DNA of 60,000 nt from Liolophura sinensis (GCF_032854445.1 NC_088297.1:11744163-11804162); one strand, 5' to 3'; counted from the first letter of the stretch, positions 1-12,135 are shown. The notes: generated from the letters alone by a model not told the origin. Program-made: numbers and translations.

Positions 1-246
1 AAATTGACAAGGACGGTCTGTCCGGAGGAAACTGTACTTCTACATGATTCCATCGATAATTATACTTCTCACTGGAATAATAGAAAAGATTTCCATTCGG
101 TGTCGATAGTGTCAAGTTGCCCTTGCCCCAGAAGTAGAAAGTGATGCAAGCTCCATTGGTTAGTCTAGGGTCTTGTGGAAACACCAACTCTTGTATCGAT
201 TTTCCACTGGTCTGACAGTCGAAAGGGTCGTAATATAAAATGTGGC
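1..246 (-). CDS. E46: MAM domain, second part (partial, runs off left end)
   Basis: HILYYDPFDC, ACITFYFWGKGNLTL, YNYRWNHVEVQFP: MAM second half continuing past position 1. Acceptor tttgcag, phase 1 in from E45. Confidence 0.83.
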
Positions 247-799
247 CTGCAAAACAGAAATATTAAAATGTATGCAAGTACAACAAAACGTTGAGGATTA
301 AGAATGCTGTAAAGCCCTCATAACTGTGGTAAAATTCCGAGCAATAAAAATAAATCATCGATAAACATGTATTTACATATTTTATTGGCGTTATATGCCC
401 GACTCAAATATAAGTGACCATAGCATAGGGAGTAAAACCAGATCAGCGGAAACAGTGTGATACATGTAGTTGACAAATGGTCACACATAACCAGTGAAAT
501 TTGACTTCATGTATATAGATAGGCCTATATGTTAGGGTTTCATTCTAACTGTTCATGTGAATGCTAAAATAGTAGCCACGTACACGCCCCATACCGTCTA
601 ATAAATTGCAATTAATATAACTGCATGTTTTTTCATCTAATTCTACTAAAACCATGGGGAGTCCAAATAGCTGTTATATAAGCATTTACATGAACAGTTA
701 GAATAAAACCCTGACTGAGGTGAACTGACAAGAGGCCGTAGTCACAAGTTATGTGTGAACATTGGCCAGATGTCAAACTGTTATCATCTATTCTATCCT
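247..799. other. Intron between E45 and E46, distal part
   Basis: Nothing recognisable; AT-rich. The short phrase aacagttagaataaaaccctga near 690 is an inverted match to tagggtttcattctaactgttca at 533, a possible small hairpin or MITE remnant of about 180 bp. Confidence 0.5.
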
Positions 800-1162
800 C
801 GTCTATTCTATCAACTCTCCACTTACCGTTTCTATCAACTCGCCACTCACCGTTTCTATTAAATCTTCACTCACCGTTTCTATCAACTCTCCACTCACCA
901 TTTGTACCAAATGGCCACTCATTGTTTGTACCAACTCGCCACTCATCGTTTCTATCAACTCTCCACTCACCGTTTCTATTAACTCTTCACTCACCGTTTC
1001 TATCAACTCTCCACTCACCGTTTGTACCAACTGGCCACTCATCGTTTGTACCAACTGGCCACTCATTGTTTCTACCAACTCGCCACTCATCGTTTCTATC
1101 AACTCTCCACTCGCCGTTTCTTTCAACTCTCCACGCACCATTTCTATCAACTCTCCACTCAC
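800..1162. repeat. 24-bp minisatellite seeded at E45 splice donor
   Basis: About 15 units. On the gene strand each reads close to aaacggtgagtggagagttg, repeating the last bases of E45 (AAACG), its donor gtgagt and the intron start. Some units keep gtgagt and others have gcgagt or atgagt. Open frames on both strands here are a by-product of the multiple-of-3 unit. Confidence 0.92.
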
Positions 1163-1327
1163 CGTTTTTGCCATGGCGATCATCACTTAGGTACCAGTAT
1201 CCCAGAGTCGTCAATAGCTGTCTATATGCATCTTTTATCCTTGCAACTCTCCAACGATTGGATCCACTAAGACTGCTAAAGCCACACGAATGGCCACCTT
1301 CAAACGAACACGACAGTGACGTATTTT
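1163..1327 (-). CDS. E45: MAM domain, first part
   Basis: SLSCSFEGGHSCGFSSL, RWRVARIKDAYRQ, WYLSDDRHGKNG: MAM start, 165 bp phase 1-1, acceptor tttcag, donor gtgagt. The final AAACG and donor recur in every unit of the 24 bp array at 800-1162. Confidence 0.85.
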
Positions 1328-1783
1328 CTGAAATCAAAAAGCTTGGTTCAAACAATATTCATGTCAAACAAACGAAATCGGACTGGTGGACAGGGAGTTG
1401 CCTATCTAAACACGGCTCAGTATATAGTGTTACAGTATATGCATTGACAATAGACACGGCATTAAAACGGACTTGGTATGGTAAGGTGGAGAATCGGCCC
1501 CAGTGCAAGAAACTGTGCACCTCAAGAAGTGAAACTGACTAGCTGCTGACACACTCTTACGACCACTGCTTTTTTTCAGTTCAGTTTTACCTTTCTTTCC
1601 CTTATTAAGCTCCGAACATGCACTGAAACAGTGTATAGGTCATAAATTAGAAAAATTGTAGACTGCTCCAGTGACACTGAAATGATTTTTCGCACTAGAC
1701 ACTGTAGAGTGGAGAAAATCACTGCAGCACAAATGTAACTATGAGAAAAATTCTTGATCACGCAGTTTTGAACCAATCAGTTA

Positions 1784-1784
1784 A

Positions 1785-1835
<51 letters not shown>
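1784..1835. repeat. (TA)n microsatellite
   Basis: About 25 TA dinucleotides with one cat interruption, in the intron between E44 and E45. The rest of 1328-2140 shows nothing recognisable. Confidence 0.95.
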
Positions 1836-1836
<1 letters not shown>

Positions 1837-2140
1837 CCCTTATATATGCTCAACCTTATATTTTCTCCACGCATAACATGTTAATGTTAATGATAGCTAG
1901 AGGACCACATGTGCTCTCAACCAGGTTTTCTCATATGATTTCGCTATAGTTGCCACACGTTACGTAATACCATAGCTTAACAATTATTCAGTCTAATTCA
2001 TGATAACACTTATTTAATGAAGATTACTGAACAAAGATTCGAACTCTTCCTCCATGCGCAAGCTGTTCTCCATAGTGACTCGGTTAGCTCACTGTACTAT
2101 AAAGGATGCCTGAAAGACTATGGCAGAAATACGAATTTCA

Positions 2141-2406
2141 TTTATTTATTTATTTGATTGGTGTTTTACGCCGTACTCAAGAATATTTCACTTATACGAC
2201 GGTGGTCAGCATTATGGTGGGTGGAAACCGGGCACAGCCCGGGGGAAACCCACGACCATCCGCAGGTTTATGCAAGACCTTCCCACTTACGGCCGGAGAG
2301 GAAGCCAGCATGAGCTGGACTTGAATTCACAGGGACTGCATTGGTGAGAGACTCCTGGGTCATTACGCTGCGCTAGCGCGCTAACGAACTAAGCCACAGA
2401 GGCCCC
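2141..2406 (-). mobile_element. Full-length tRNA-derived SINE (Nin-DC-like)
   Basis: Read on the minus strand: ggcctctgtggcttag head (box A-like), gtgaattcaagtcc (box B-like), gctcatgctggcttcctctc, a conserved middle with tggtcgtgggtttccccc, then taagtgaaatattcttgagt, acggcgtaaaacaccaatca and (aaat)n. I assign it to Nin-DC SINEs from memory of that domain. Confidence 0.85.
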
Positions 2407-3057
2407 AATACGAATTTTAAGCTTGCCACAATATGACAAAACTGATCTCAACGAAAAGATTATTTTAGTACATAAAGACAAACGTCAACCAAAACGAACT
2501 TTGTCAGCACGTAAAAATACACACACGAAAGTTTCAGTAAAGATAAATTCTGGTTAACTTTGATGATCATGCTGTAAATTAAAGACACAGTGCCTCCTTT
2601 GAACGAAACATTGGCGTTTTTGATCGACAGTACACTTTTGATAGGTTAATACTAAGTAACCATATCTTTTATGGTCAAACAACATTTATGGGTGATACAA
2701 TCAAGCTATATACATGTACTTCTAATTTGGAAATTTGAACAATTGTGCTGGGATTTTCACGTTCAGACTACCTCTCTGGGGCCGATTCTCCGCCATACCG
2801 TACAAGGTCCTTTAGTAAATTACGGAGGTTTTACTCAATTACTCAAAATATATAATGATACAAATATATACATATATGAGGCAGTGTAACAAAAGCAAAT
2901 CACTTCATGTCATTACGCTGTATGCAATGGACACTGGACCAAAATCGTTCAACAAAATGACAGAATATAAAAATAAAGATCATTAAAATATAATACATGC
3001 ATATCGTAATAGCAGCCCTGAAGTTAGTAGTTTATATAAATCCATTACAATACTGAA

Positions 3058-3483
3058 TCAACAGCAGCCAAACTTACCACACTGAGTGTTCTGCACGTCA
3101 CTGTGTCGCCACAGGGGCACAATGGACAGCCAAGCTTTTACCACGCTAAGTGTTCGTCGCGTCACTGTGTCGCCACAGGGGCACAATGGACAGCCAAGCC
3201 TACCACACTGAGTGTTCTGTGCATCACTGTTTAGCCACAAGTGCATCGTGGGTGGCCAAGCTTTTACTACACTGACTGTTCTGCAAGTCACCGTGTCACC
3301 ACAATGGCACCATGGACGGCCAAGCTTTCACGACAATGGCTGTTCTACAAGTCACTGTGTCACCACAATGGCGCCATGGACAGCCAAGCTTGGTACACTA
3401 GGTGTTCCACTCGTTAATGTGTCGCCACAATGGTGCGTGTTCTATTCGTCACACAGAAAGACACCAGAGAAAAATAAGCTTAC
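3058..3483. repeat. About 62-bp minisatellite seeded at E44 splice donor
   Basis: Six to seven diverged units. The gene strand of each contains a version of GTGACGnnnnGAACACTCAG followed by TGTG and gtaa, that is, the end of the LDLa exon E44 and its donor, then gcttggctgtccat and a spacer. Confidence 0.9.
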
Positions 3484-3600
3484 CACACTGATTGTTCCAC
3501 TCGTCACTGTTATCTGCACAGTCTGCGAAGCCGTTACACAGGTAAATCAAATCCACCCATTGTCCATTGTTACACCGGAAGTTCCTGCTAGAGTTTCCAT
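3484..3600 (-). CDS. E44: LDL-receptor class A domain
   Basis: NFRCNNGQWVDLIYLC, NGFADCADNSDEWNNQC: LDLa, 117 bp phase 1-1, acceptor ctacag, donor gtaagc. The coding end (SDEWNNQCG) with the donor is the seed of the about 62 bp array at 3058-3483. Confidence 0.88.
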
Positions 3601-4173
3601 CTGTAGGGTCATACGACAAAAATGATTGTTAAACTGAAGTGTGAACATCATTTTGTTTTCCTCATTTTTGGTGGGTGGCATTTAAGTCATATTTAGACTT
3701 GACCTAACCGCTTAAATGCCTGCAAGTTTTTGTGATGAATCAGGGGTGGACTTTCGAATCCGATTTTTTTTTATGCTAATGGTAGTCCTGCAGTAACATG
3801 TGTCCTGTCAGAAACACTCAGAACATTTACTACAACACTGTACATTAAACAACTGAGCGTCTGTGCAAGTTTGGCTCTTTTTCACATGTCACATTTTGCT
3901 TGATGGTAATTGAATAAATTACTTTATGGCAATTGTATTAAGAGTCTTTTGTGAAGTTCCGTTTATTTCTTGTCAGAAAGTATTTTCAAGGCCTTTATGG
4001 GCCCCTGAAAGCTCATCTTTACATACCAAAGTTTATATCAAATGGAGTAAGCATCACGAGAAAGACTATTACACATTGTATCTGATGACACCATTTTTTG
4101 GAGATTTTTTTCATTGAATTAAATACTGTGATATGTGTTTTGAAGGGAGGGTTTTGGTAGACCATATAAAGAT

Positions 4174-4380
4174 ATTTATTTATTTATTTGATTGGTGTTT
4201 TACGCCGCACTCAAGAATATTTCGACGGCGAAATTATATTATAAAAAATATAAAAAATATTTATATTGACGGCCGCCCTCATAAAAAATATTTATATGAC
4301 GGCGGCCAGCATTATGGTGGGAGGAAGCCGGGCAGAGGCCGGGAAAACCCAAGATCATCCGCAGGTTGCTGACAGACACT
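4174..4380 (-). mobile_element. SINE fragment with internal insertion
   Basis: The same SINE, cut after the ccgcaggttgctgacagac block, with an AT-rich aaaaatatttatat duplication inside its 3' domain. Confidence 0.8.
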
Positions 4381-4785
4381 GACATGCACGGCTGGAGACA
4401 TATAAATGTAAAATACGTCGCCGACGACAACACACACCTACACCTGTTCTAAATCCTTACTTTCAGGTGGGCATAATTTTTCTGAACGTTTTTTGTGCAA
4501 GAAAACGCCAAAGAAATACTTGTTTGAAAGCAAGAGAAAAATCAGTGCCACGTTATTGGCGACATGAATATGGTTTATAAAGTCCACTTTACATTCTAAA
4601 CTTCTGACTGCATTTAATTCAATAAAAAAGGGAAAAAAGAGAAAAGAGTCTCATTATCGACGCTGATTCCCTCATCATGACTACTTTCCCTTTAAATTAC
4701 ACTTAACACAATCGTGAGAGATTTATCCCAATGTTAAATATGACCGCGAAAAAATGCTGATGATAACAACGCATATGATAATTAC

Positions 4786-5315
4786 CTAGGTGAGTACAGT
4801 TGTCAAGAAACTGTACACTGTTGATTGTCGTTTGCTGATAAGTGGCATAAGAGAACCGCGAAAAGAACTGCAGTCTCCTGGTGTCCGGTGATACCATGAT
4901 TTCGAGATCACCGCCCCTGTATGAGCTCCACAGTGCAGTCAAGCGACCATTGTTGTTCTCTGCAAAGATGCTCAAGGGTGTGTGAAGGTCAGACAGTTGC
5001 TCCAAACTAACTGACAGACAGGCATCGGCACACCCACTCTCCCACTCGGTACACTCTGGAGTCACCATTACCGCTGCATCGGCGAAGCGCTCACTCCGGG
5101 AGAACATTGCTCTGACGCCTTCACTAATGGTGTTCAGGCCATGTCTTTTCTGAAATGGCTTTTCACAAGTGATTTTCAAAGAGCTGTATGACCCACAATC
5201 GGCGATTCCCCACGGATCATGAGAACACTCCGACAAGTCACGTTCGAAACCCACACAGTCCAGATTTGCCAACCACCGTCTGCCAGACCAGTACGTATAA
5301 GAGAAGGATGCATAC
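4786..5315 (-). CDS. E43: SRCR second half fused to MAM second half
   Basis: 530 bp phase 2 to 1. The first part (WLANLDCVGFERDLSECSHD, ADCGSYSSLKITC) closes the SRCR of E42. The rest (VMVTPEC, CLSVSLEQLSD, NNGRLTALWSSY, RRLQFFSRF, INSVQFLDNC) has the order of a MAM second half (a.l.tp, Cl.F.y...g..G.L......lW, ....f.a......iddi....C). The MAM match is weaker than elsewhere. With E41 it suggests an SRCR nested inside a MAM. Acceptor ttccag, donor gtaatt. Not present in the duplicated copy. Confidence 0.78.
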
Positions 5316-6097
5316 CTGGAATAATAAACATAAAGATAAAATCAAATAAGAACCATGAAACTGTAAATAACGTGCAGTAAAATTAACGAATCATTCTATT
5401 TCATTTTGTTGCCGGAATGAAGTACCAAAGTTTTGTTATAACAATTAATATATAACATTCTACTCTATTTGATGTAACCTATTGACCCTGACCTTTGGGC
5501 TGAGAACCCTGTTAGAGTCATTCGGATTTACTGTTAAGAGATATGTGAAACGCTGGGTTATTATTTCTTAATACCAAGCATATGACATGGCTTAACGAAA
5601 AGAAGTACAAAAAAATTCTCAATTTTCTTCCCGAGGCGTAATAATGGCTTTAAGTTACAGTTTTCCTAAGCCCCCGCAGGTCAGTCCGGAAATTAAGCAG
5701 CCGGCTTTGGGTGATATATGTAGCGGTCAAAACAACTTTGATGGCAGGGAGAGCCAGAATTGCGGAACTAAAGTTAAACTACAGTTTTCCTAAGGCTGCA
5801 GAGGTCAGTCCAGAAATTAAAGTGAGGGATCTAAACTGGTTTGGGATTCCTAGCATGTTCATCTATGTCTTCACATTCGAATATTTCCAACCGCTGACGG
5901 ACAATATGCATAAAATAGAGGATTATGAAGAAATATGACTTATGCGTTAAAAAAGTCACAGGCGAATAAAAACAAAGCATATCTTTGTTTTCTTTAAAAT
6001 CACAGTCTTCAATGTAATGATCTTGGTAAAAGGAAATGGCATAACTGTCGGACCATCTTTTAAAGCTATTTAGGCAGAAACGCTTATGAGCGGAGGA

Positions 6098-6918
6098 ACC
6101 CGAATCATGTTTACAGCTATAGGACGGACAGGATTACGGGTGTAACAACTCGGATTATGTTTACAGCTATAGGACGGGCAGGATTACAGGTGCAACAACT
6201 CGGATTATGTTTACAGCTATAGGACGGACAGGATTACGGGTGCAACAACTCGGATTATGTTTACAGCTATAGGACAGACAGGATTACGGGTGTAACAACT
6301 CGAATTATGTTTACAGCTATAGGACGGACAGGATTACAGGTGCAATAACTCGGATTATGTTTACAGCTATAGGACGGACAGGATTACGGGTGCAACAGCT
6401 CGGATTATGTTTACAGCTATAGGACGGACAGGATTACGGGTGCAACAACTCGTATTATGTTTACAGCTATAGGACGGACAGGATTACGGGTGCAACAACT
6501 AGGATTATGTTTACAGCTATAGGACGGACAGGATTACAGGTGCAACAACTAGGATTATGTTTACAGCTATAGGACGGACAGGATTACGGGTGCAACAACT
6601 CGGATTATGTTTACAGCTATAGGACGGACAGGATTACGGGTGCAACAACTCGGATTATGTTTACAGCTATAGGACGGACAGGATTACGGGTGCAACAACT
6701 CGGATTATGTTTACAGCTATAGGACAGACAGGATTACGGGTGCAACAGCTCGGATTATGTTTTCAGCTATAGGACGGACAGGATTACAGTTGCAACATTC
6801 GGATTATGATTACAGCTATAGGACGGACAGGATTACGGGTGCAACAGCTCGGATTATGTTTACAGCTATAGGACGGACCGGATTACGGGTGCAACAACTC
6901 GGATTATGTTTAAGGGTA
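6098..6918. repeat. 50-bp minisatellite, about 16 units (copy 1)
   Basis: Unit around aggacggacaggattacggg, then tgcaacaactcggattatg and tttacagctat. Highly regular, with single substitutions. It lies in the intron after E42, about 180 bp from the donor, and shows no exon sequence. Confidence 0.95.
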
Positions 6919-7103
6919 TACGAACGGGCGCGTTTATGGGTGGGGGAAACCGGCCTGCCTGAATTAATCTACCAGCCAGCCTGAATTAATCCACTGGCCT
7001 GCTGAAATTAATCCACCGGCCTTCACAACCTTCCTGCTCTCCTGGAGCTGAAGTCATCGAAGCTAAACCAGCGAGAGTTAAGTCCCTTGTATAGAACACT
7101 CAC

Positions 7104-7257
7104 TTTGCATATCCCAGCATCGTGCATAACACTCTGAATTCCGATAGCCCCAGGCGAGGGGCGCACACATCACCCCACAAGCCGTTGTGATAGACTTGAA
7201 CCCTACCGGAGGCGGTGTAACTACCTGTGCGTCCAGAGATACGAATTGGAGTCTTTT
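7104..7257 (-). CDS. E42: SRCR first half (intact copy)
   Basis: EKTPIRISGRTGSYTASGRV, QVYHNGLWGDVCAPRLG, VLCTMLGYAK: canonical SRCR first half, 154 bp phase 1 to 2, acceptor tttcag, donor gtgagt. It joins E43 in phase 2. This copy has the correct length; copy 2 carries a frameshift. Confidence 0.88.
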
Positions 7258-7335
7258 CTGAAAGATAGAGATAACAAAGACATTAAAGTGGCATGTTCTC
7301 ACGAATGTACATCTAACTGAATTCAATTTTTTAAA

Positions 7336-7612
7336 TTTCATTATTTATTTATTTGATTGGTGGTTTACACCTAACTCAAGAATATTTCCCTAACACGATG
7401 GCGGCCAGCATTTTGTTGGGCGATACCCGCAACCATCCGCAGGTTGCCGTTAGAGCTTCCCATGTATGACCAACGTGATTTGATTTGATTTGATTGGTGT
7501 TTTATGTCGCACTCAAAAATATTTCACTTTTATCGCGGCGGCCAGCGCTACGGTGGGAGGAACCCACGATCATCCGCGAGTTGCTGGAAAACCTTCCCAC
7601 GTAAGGCATCCC
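7336..7612 (-). mobile_element. Two degraded SINE 3' fragments
   Basis: Two successive gattggtg-tttac... copies (7341-7475, 7482-7612), the second with atttgatttgatttg tail. The same pair is at 17119-17390 in copy 2. Confidence 0.75.
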
Positions 7613-8224
7613 CAAAATAAGTTGCTGAAAATTATATCTAAGAGACCTTGTGCGCATATATTTTGATTTATGTGGAAATCTATACAGTCTAAAGAGGGGT
7701 TTGACGCACCAAAGTACAAGTGGTATGATACCTTGGTTACGTCACTTTTTTGTCTTTATATTCACTTGAAATGCGAAACGTTTGCGAACATTGCTTAAGT
7801 CATCTTTCACTCGTCGGTAATAAGAGCTTTATAAACACTAAAGAATGCTGACTAAGATTTCGACTCATATTATTCGTGGGTAGTAATATGATAAAAGAAT
7901 TCCAAGAACTAGAGCTACACTGTACATATAATGCATGCTGAGGGATAGGATATCAGGACTTATATCGAGGGAAATGATATCCAATGAGTGCGAAGCTGAA
8001 TATCACTTTTCATCATGCGTCATGGTTTTGCTATATAGCTACGTGGTTAGCTGGGTTTCCTGTCGTTTCATGTTTTCAGTGGTTTATGAGCATATATTCA
8101 GCTTAAAGAAGACCAGTCTCAAATAGATTATTATATTATATATATTAACATAATAAATATTACTGCGATATCAAAAATTATACATATGGAATTCAACGCC
8201 ACTCCCTCGAAAGTCTTGTCCTAC

Positions 8225-8329
8225 CGTAAGTGGTGTCTTCTTTATGGGAGATCCAGACGCCTTTACTTTGTGAAACATTGCGATAACCACACAAAAACGG
8301 ATCATCAAAGACGCAGTCCAGGGACGAGG
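8225..8329 (-). CDS. E41 in copy 1: MAM first part (short)
   Basis: Same 105 bp exon as 18018-18122, intact. It reads into the SRCR at 7104-7257 in phase 1. Confidence 0.82.
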
Positions 8330-8499
8330 CTGAAAATCAAAGCAGTGATTGAAGCATTGTTTGTCTATGAGCATGTCTTGACGGCTGAGCAGAACGGGGA
8401 GGGGGTGTGGGGTCACAGACAGTGACATATATTACCATATGTAATATTATATTCTCCCCTTGTCTCATTAGCCAAACCAGGGAACAGATTTATCTCTTC

Positions 8500-9167
8500 A
8501 GACAGATCGATGTAACTTACCACAGTCTGGCTTTGTCCCATCAGACATAACCATGTAACTTACCACAGGCTGAGTTGGTCTCATCAGACAGATCTGTGTA
8601 ACTTACCACAGTCTGGGTTTGTCTCATTAGACATATCGATGTAACTTATCACAGTCTGGGTTTGTCCCATCAGACATATCTGTGTAACTTACCACAGTCT
8701 GGGTTTGTCTCATCTGACAGATCGGTGTACCTTATCACATCTTGGCTTTGTCTCATCACATAGCTCAGTGTAACTTATCACAGTCTGGTTTTGTCTCATC
8801 GGACATATCCGTGTAACACGTCACAGTCTGGGTTTGCCTCATCGTACATATCCATGTAACACGTCACAGTCTGGGTTTGTCTCATCGGACAGATCGGTGT
8901 AACTTGCCAGAGTTTGGGTTTGTCTCATCTGACAGATCGGTGTAACTTACCACTGTCGGGTTTGTCTCATCTGACAGATTGGTGTTGTAACTTACTACAG
9001 TCTGAGTTTGTCTCCTTTCACAATTCGGTGCAACTTACCACAGTCTGGGTTTGTCTCATCATACAGTTTGATGTAACTTACCACAGTCTGGGTTTGTCTC
9101 CTCATACAGTACGGTGTAACTTACCACAACCTGGGCTTGTCTCTTCACACAGTTCGGTGTAACTTAC
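8500..9167. repeat. 43-bp minisatellite seeded at E40 splice donor (copy 1)
   Basis: About 16 units. On the gene strand each reads gatgagacaaacccagactg, tg, gtaagttacac: codons for DETNPDCG of the LDLa end followed by a donor gtaagt. Most units keep a perfect gtaagt; others have gtgtta or gataag. Confidence 0.95.
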
Positions 9168-9290
9168 CACAGTCTGGGTTTATCTCATCTGACAGATCGA
9201 CGTCAGAACAATCATTGATAGAGTTACACTTGGCGCCTGTGGGTATGCATGTTAAAGACGATACACACTGGAATTCATCACTGCTGCAGT
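9168..9290 (-). CDS. E40 in copy 1: LDL-receptor class A domain
   Basis: Same 123 bp exon as 19073-19195; differences seen are silent (for example TTA for TTG Leu). Donor gtaagt. Followed by the 43 bp array at 8500-9167. Confidence 0.88.
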
Positions 9291-10118
9291 CTGTAACAAC
9301 GAAAACTCATAGGTTTAAATGCAGTTGTTATTTGGTCACATGACTCAAAATCTTATTGATAAACAGCGACAAAGTTTTCTCTTGGTTGCAGTGGTCATAA
9401 GACTAACTCAACTCATAAAGGCCCTGTGTTCTGAAAGAAAATCTGGAAAATATTATGTCTGAGACGGAGGATTTATTCGAATCGGAGCGGCCGCAGCTCG
9501 CCATGTTATTGTATGGGAATTGGGACTGGCCAGTGCATGTTACAATACAGGAGCTGGCCAGGACAGCAGTTACAGTAACGCGGTGAACTAAAATTTTATA
9601 ATCGTTCTCCGAGTAATGGGCGTGCTGAGTGGTCAAAAATACGATCTCATTACCATATCAAAAAGGTAACTGACTTTATACACAGGCTTTGATAGAAGAT
9701 GGCACCTCTGCATAATTTAGAGTAAAATGCAGTCTGAGATAAGATGGGACATTTCAACATACCGTCAATGAGTATTGCGCTGCAAGCAGGTCATGTACTG
9801 GCCAGGTAGAAAATATCAACACATGCCTTAATATTTGCAGCACTTTGTAAAGTTGTAGAGGGTGGCTATTAATTCACTTTACTTAGAAATTTTGTTTTGT
9901 TGTTTGAAAACAGTGTAATGTTTCATCGAGAAGATGCTATTTTTTTTATAGTTTTCTCTCCTTTTGTTCTCTGGATGACCAGTGCGTGTATCTATATAAA
10001 CAGTTGCGAGGTTTTAACACTGAATCAGTCTTTCGCAGTTTCCATTTTTTTTTCTACAGTAAGATTTAATCGAAATGATACACACAACAAAATGTATATG
10101 TAAGGTATTTAGTCCTAC
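9291..10118. other. Intron E39-E40 (copy 1), no recognised content
   Basis: No gene or known repeat. The equivalent 19196-20090 carries an about 54 bp extra stretch (19364-19427, gtgtaaaaactgtttttcat and following) absent here. Confidence 0.6.
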
Positions 10119-10493
10119 CTTTAGGCTGACACGATCCACTGGATAGAAGCACATTGTCCACTCTGATGAAGCCGTCACCGCCTCTTCCCTCACCAATAAA
10201 CACAAGCCTGTACGTGGATGCCCCGTTTGGGTATAGTGGAACGAAAGCAGATCTCCAGTCATGATGGCTAGAAGATGTCAAACTCCACACTTTATGCCCA
10301 GAAAAATGTCTTTCAGTCCCGTCCTCGGCACTGCCCCAGGCAATCTTCTCAACTGCAACACCCAGAGTGCCTCCCATCTCATCATCAAACTTGTACATAA
10401 AGCTAAGACATCCGGGCAACCGATCCTGTTGGATCACTGGGCTGAAGATATAGCTCTTGTGGCTGTTTATTGTTGTCAAGGCAAGGTGGCGAT
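10119..10493 (-). CDS. E39 in copy 1: MAM second part
   Basis: Same 375 bp exon as 20091-20465, open in phase 1-1, with the same CLSF and IRVDNV motifs. Confidence 0.88.
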
Positions 10494-11321
10494 CTGTTTA
10501 GAACGAAAAATAACATCACTTGATAAAAAGTGAAATGTTTTCTATAGTGTTACGATATCGTTGAAATACATTAAGTAATTGAACTTAACTTAAAACATGT
10601 AATACGTTTTGTATCATGGCTCTTCATAAAGGGAGTGCACTCTATCTGCCTGAAAAATATTACCAGGTATGCCGATTCAAGTGTTGTCACCGAAATCACT
10701 TGTATTGTTATTCATGTAGGTACAAGGCTCTGCTGGTTTGAGAGTTACAAGATTTACCTCAATTTCCTGGTAACTCGAGAACCCGATTAGTCAATGGTGA
10801 GCTACGTGTTTAATAAATTTGAATATGAATTCGAGGCTGAGCACATCCGGGCGCTTCACTCACACGAAGCAGTGGCAAGTAGACGACGAGCGGAAAGATA
10901 ACATGCGAAGGTACAGGAAAATGGACAATTTTGGATGATATTATGAGAACTATGGCTGATACAACAACTGGAAATTATTGCGTGTTGGACAATGTGCACA
11001 GCACATACAGATTTTGAACGTCAAAAAAAGCTGTGTTTGCAATTATGAGACGGTGAAGCAGAGTTTTGTATCAACTTCCAGTTTATTCAGACAATATTTT
11101 CACCATCATGTGAACGCGTGTCGGGCATGTTGGCGCGAGGAATACGGCAAATGCCCGGATATCGCATAGGCACGGAAAATTCTCTCGGAAAGGTTTCACC
11201 TTTGCACTAAGGGTTTATAGTAACTTGAAAAATAAAAAAATGTCTTCTAGCTTCGTAAGTCAAACGTAATCTACGAATGAAGTACAGGACTTCAGTGATT
11301 CACAGCAGAAGTTTTTCTCAC
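10494..11321. other. Intron E38-E39 (copy 1), no recognised content
   Basis: Unique-looking sequence, the same as 20466-21293. Short frames on the plus strand show no domain. Confidence 0.6.
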
Positions 11322-11456
11322 CAACAGGTTTTGCTGCAGAGTCGGTTTCAGCGAAGCTGTTATTGGTCACATCATTCATTACTGCCCAGAGAGAGTCGTC
11401 GTCTGTCGTACCGTACCCACATATTCCGGGCTCGTCGAATGTGCAGTCAACAGTGA
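11322..11456 (-). CDS. E38 in copy 1: MAM first part
   Basis: Same length, frame and splice sites as 21294-21428. Intact MAM start with two Cys and CGYG. Confidence 0.85.
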
Positions 11457-11499
11457 CTGCAACAGTGAGAAGTATTCATATATTTTATAGGTATTCAGT

Positions 11500-12135
11500 T
11501 TGATTGGAGCAAGTTTAAAGCCATCCAGCTGGAACAGAATAATTTTGTAAGGGTATCCAGCTAGACTAGAGTAAACTTATAGCGATCAGTGGCACTTCAG
11601 TAATTTTATAGGCATCAGACTGCATGGGAATAAGTTTATAGACATTTAGCTGGACTGGAGTAAAACTAGAGGCATCCAGGAGTAAGTTTCTGGATATCCA
11701 GCTGGAATGGAGTAACTTTATAAGCCTCCGCATGGAATGGAGTAAGTTTATAGACATCCAGCTGGAATGGAGTAAGTTTATAGACATCCAGCTGGAATGG
11801 AGTAAGTTTATAGACATCCAGATGGAATGGAGTAAGTTTATAGACATCCAGCTGGAATGGAGTAAAACTAGAGGCATCCAGGAGTAAGTTTCTGGATATC
11901 CAGCTGGACTGGAGTAACTTTATAAGCCTCCACATGGAATGGAGTAAGTTTATAGACATCCAGCTGGAATGGAGTAAGTTTATAGACATCCAGCTGGAAT
12001 GGAGTAAGTTTATAGACATCCAGCTGGAATGGAGTAAGTTTATAGACATCCAGCTGGAATGGAGTAAGTTTATAGACATCCAGCTGGAATGGAGTACGTT
12101 TATAGACATCCAGCTGGAATGGAGTAATTCATAAG
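11500..12135. repeat. 30-bp minisatellite (copy 1)
   Basis: Unit cagctggaatggagtaagtt, tatagacatc and variants. It sits in the intron between E37 and E38, starting about 45 bp from the E38 acceptor. Long frames on both strands come from the 30 bp period, not from coding. Confidence 0.93.

Noticed and set aside
8186-8425. 79-residue plus-strand frame, also present at 17970-18224
   Set aside because: Conserved only because the segment is duplicated; it is antisense to MAM exon E41 and has no recognisable domain.
8500-9167. CRISPR-like regular array
   Set aside because: Units are contiguous without unique spacers, the genome is eukaryotic, and units match the neighbouring exon edge.
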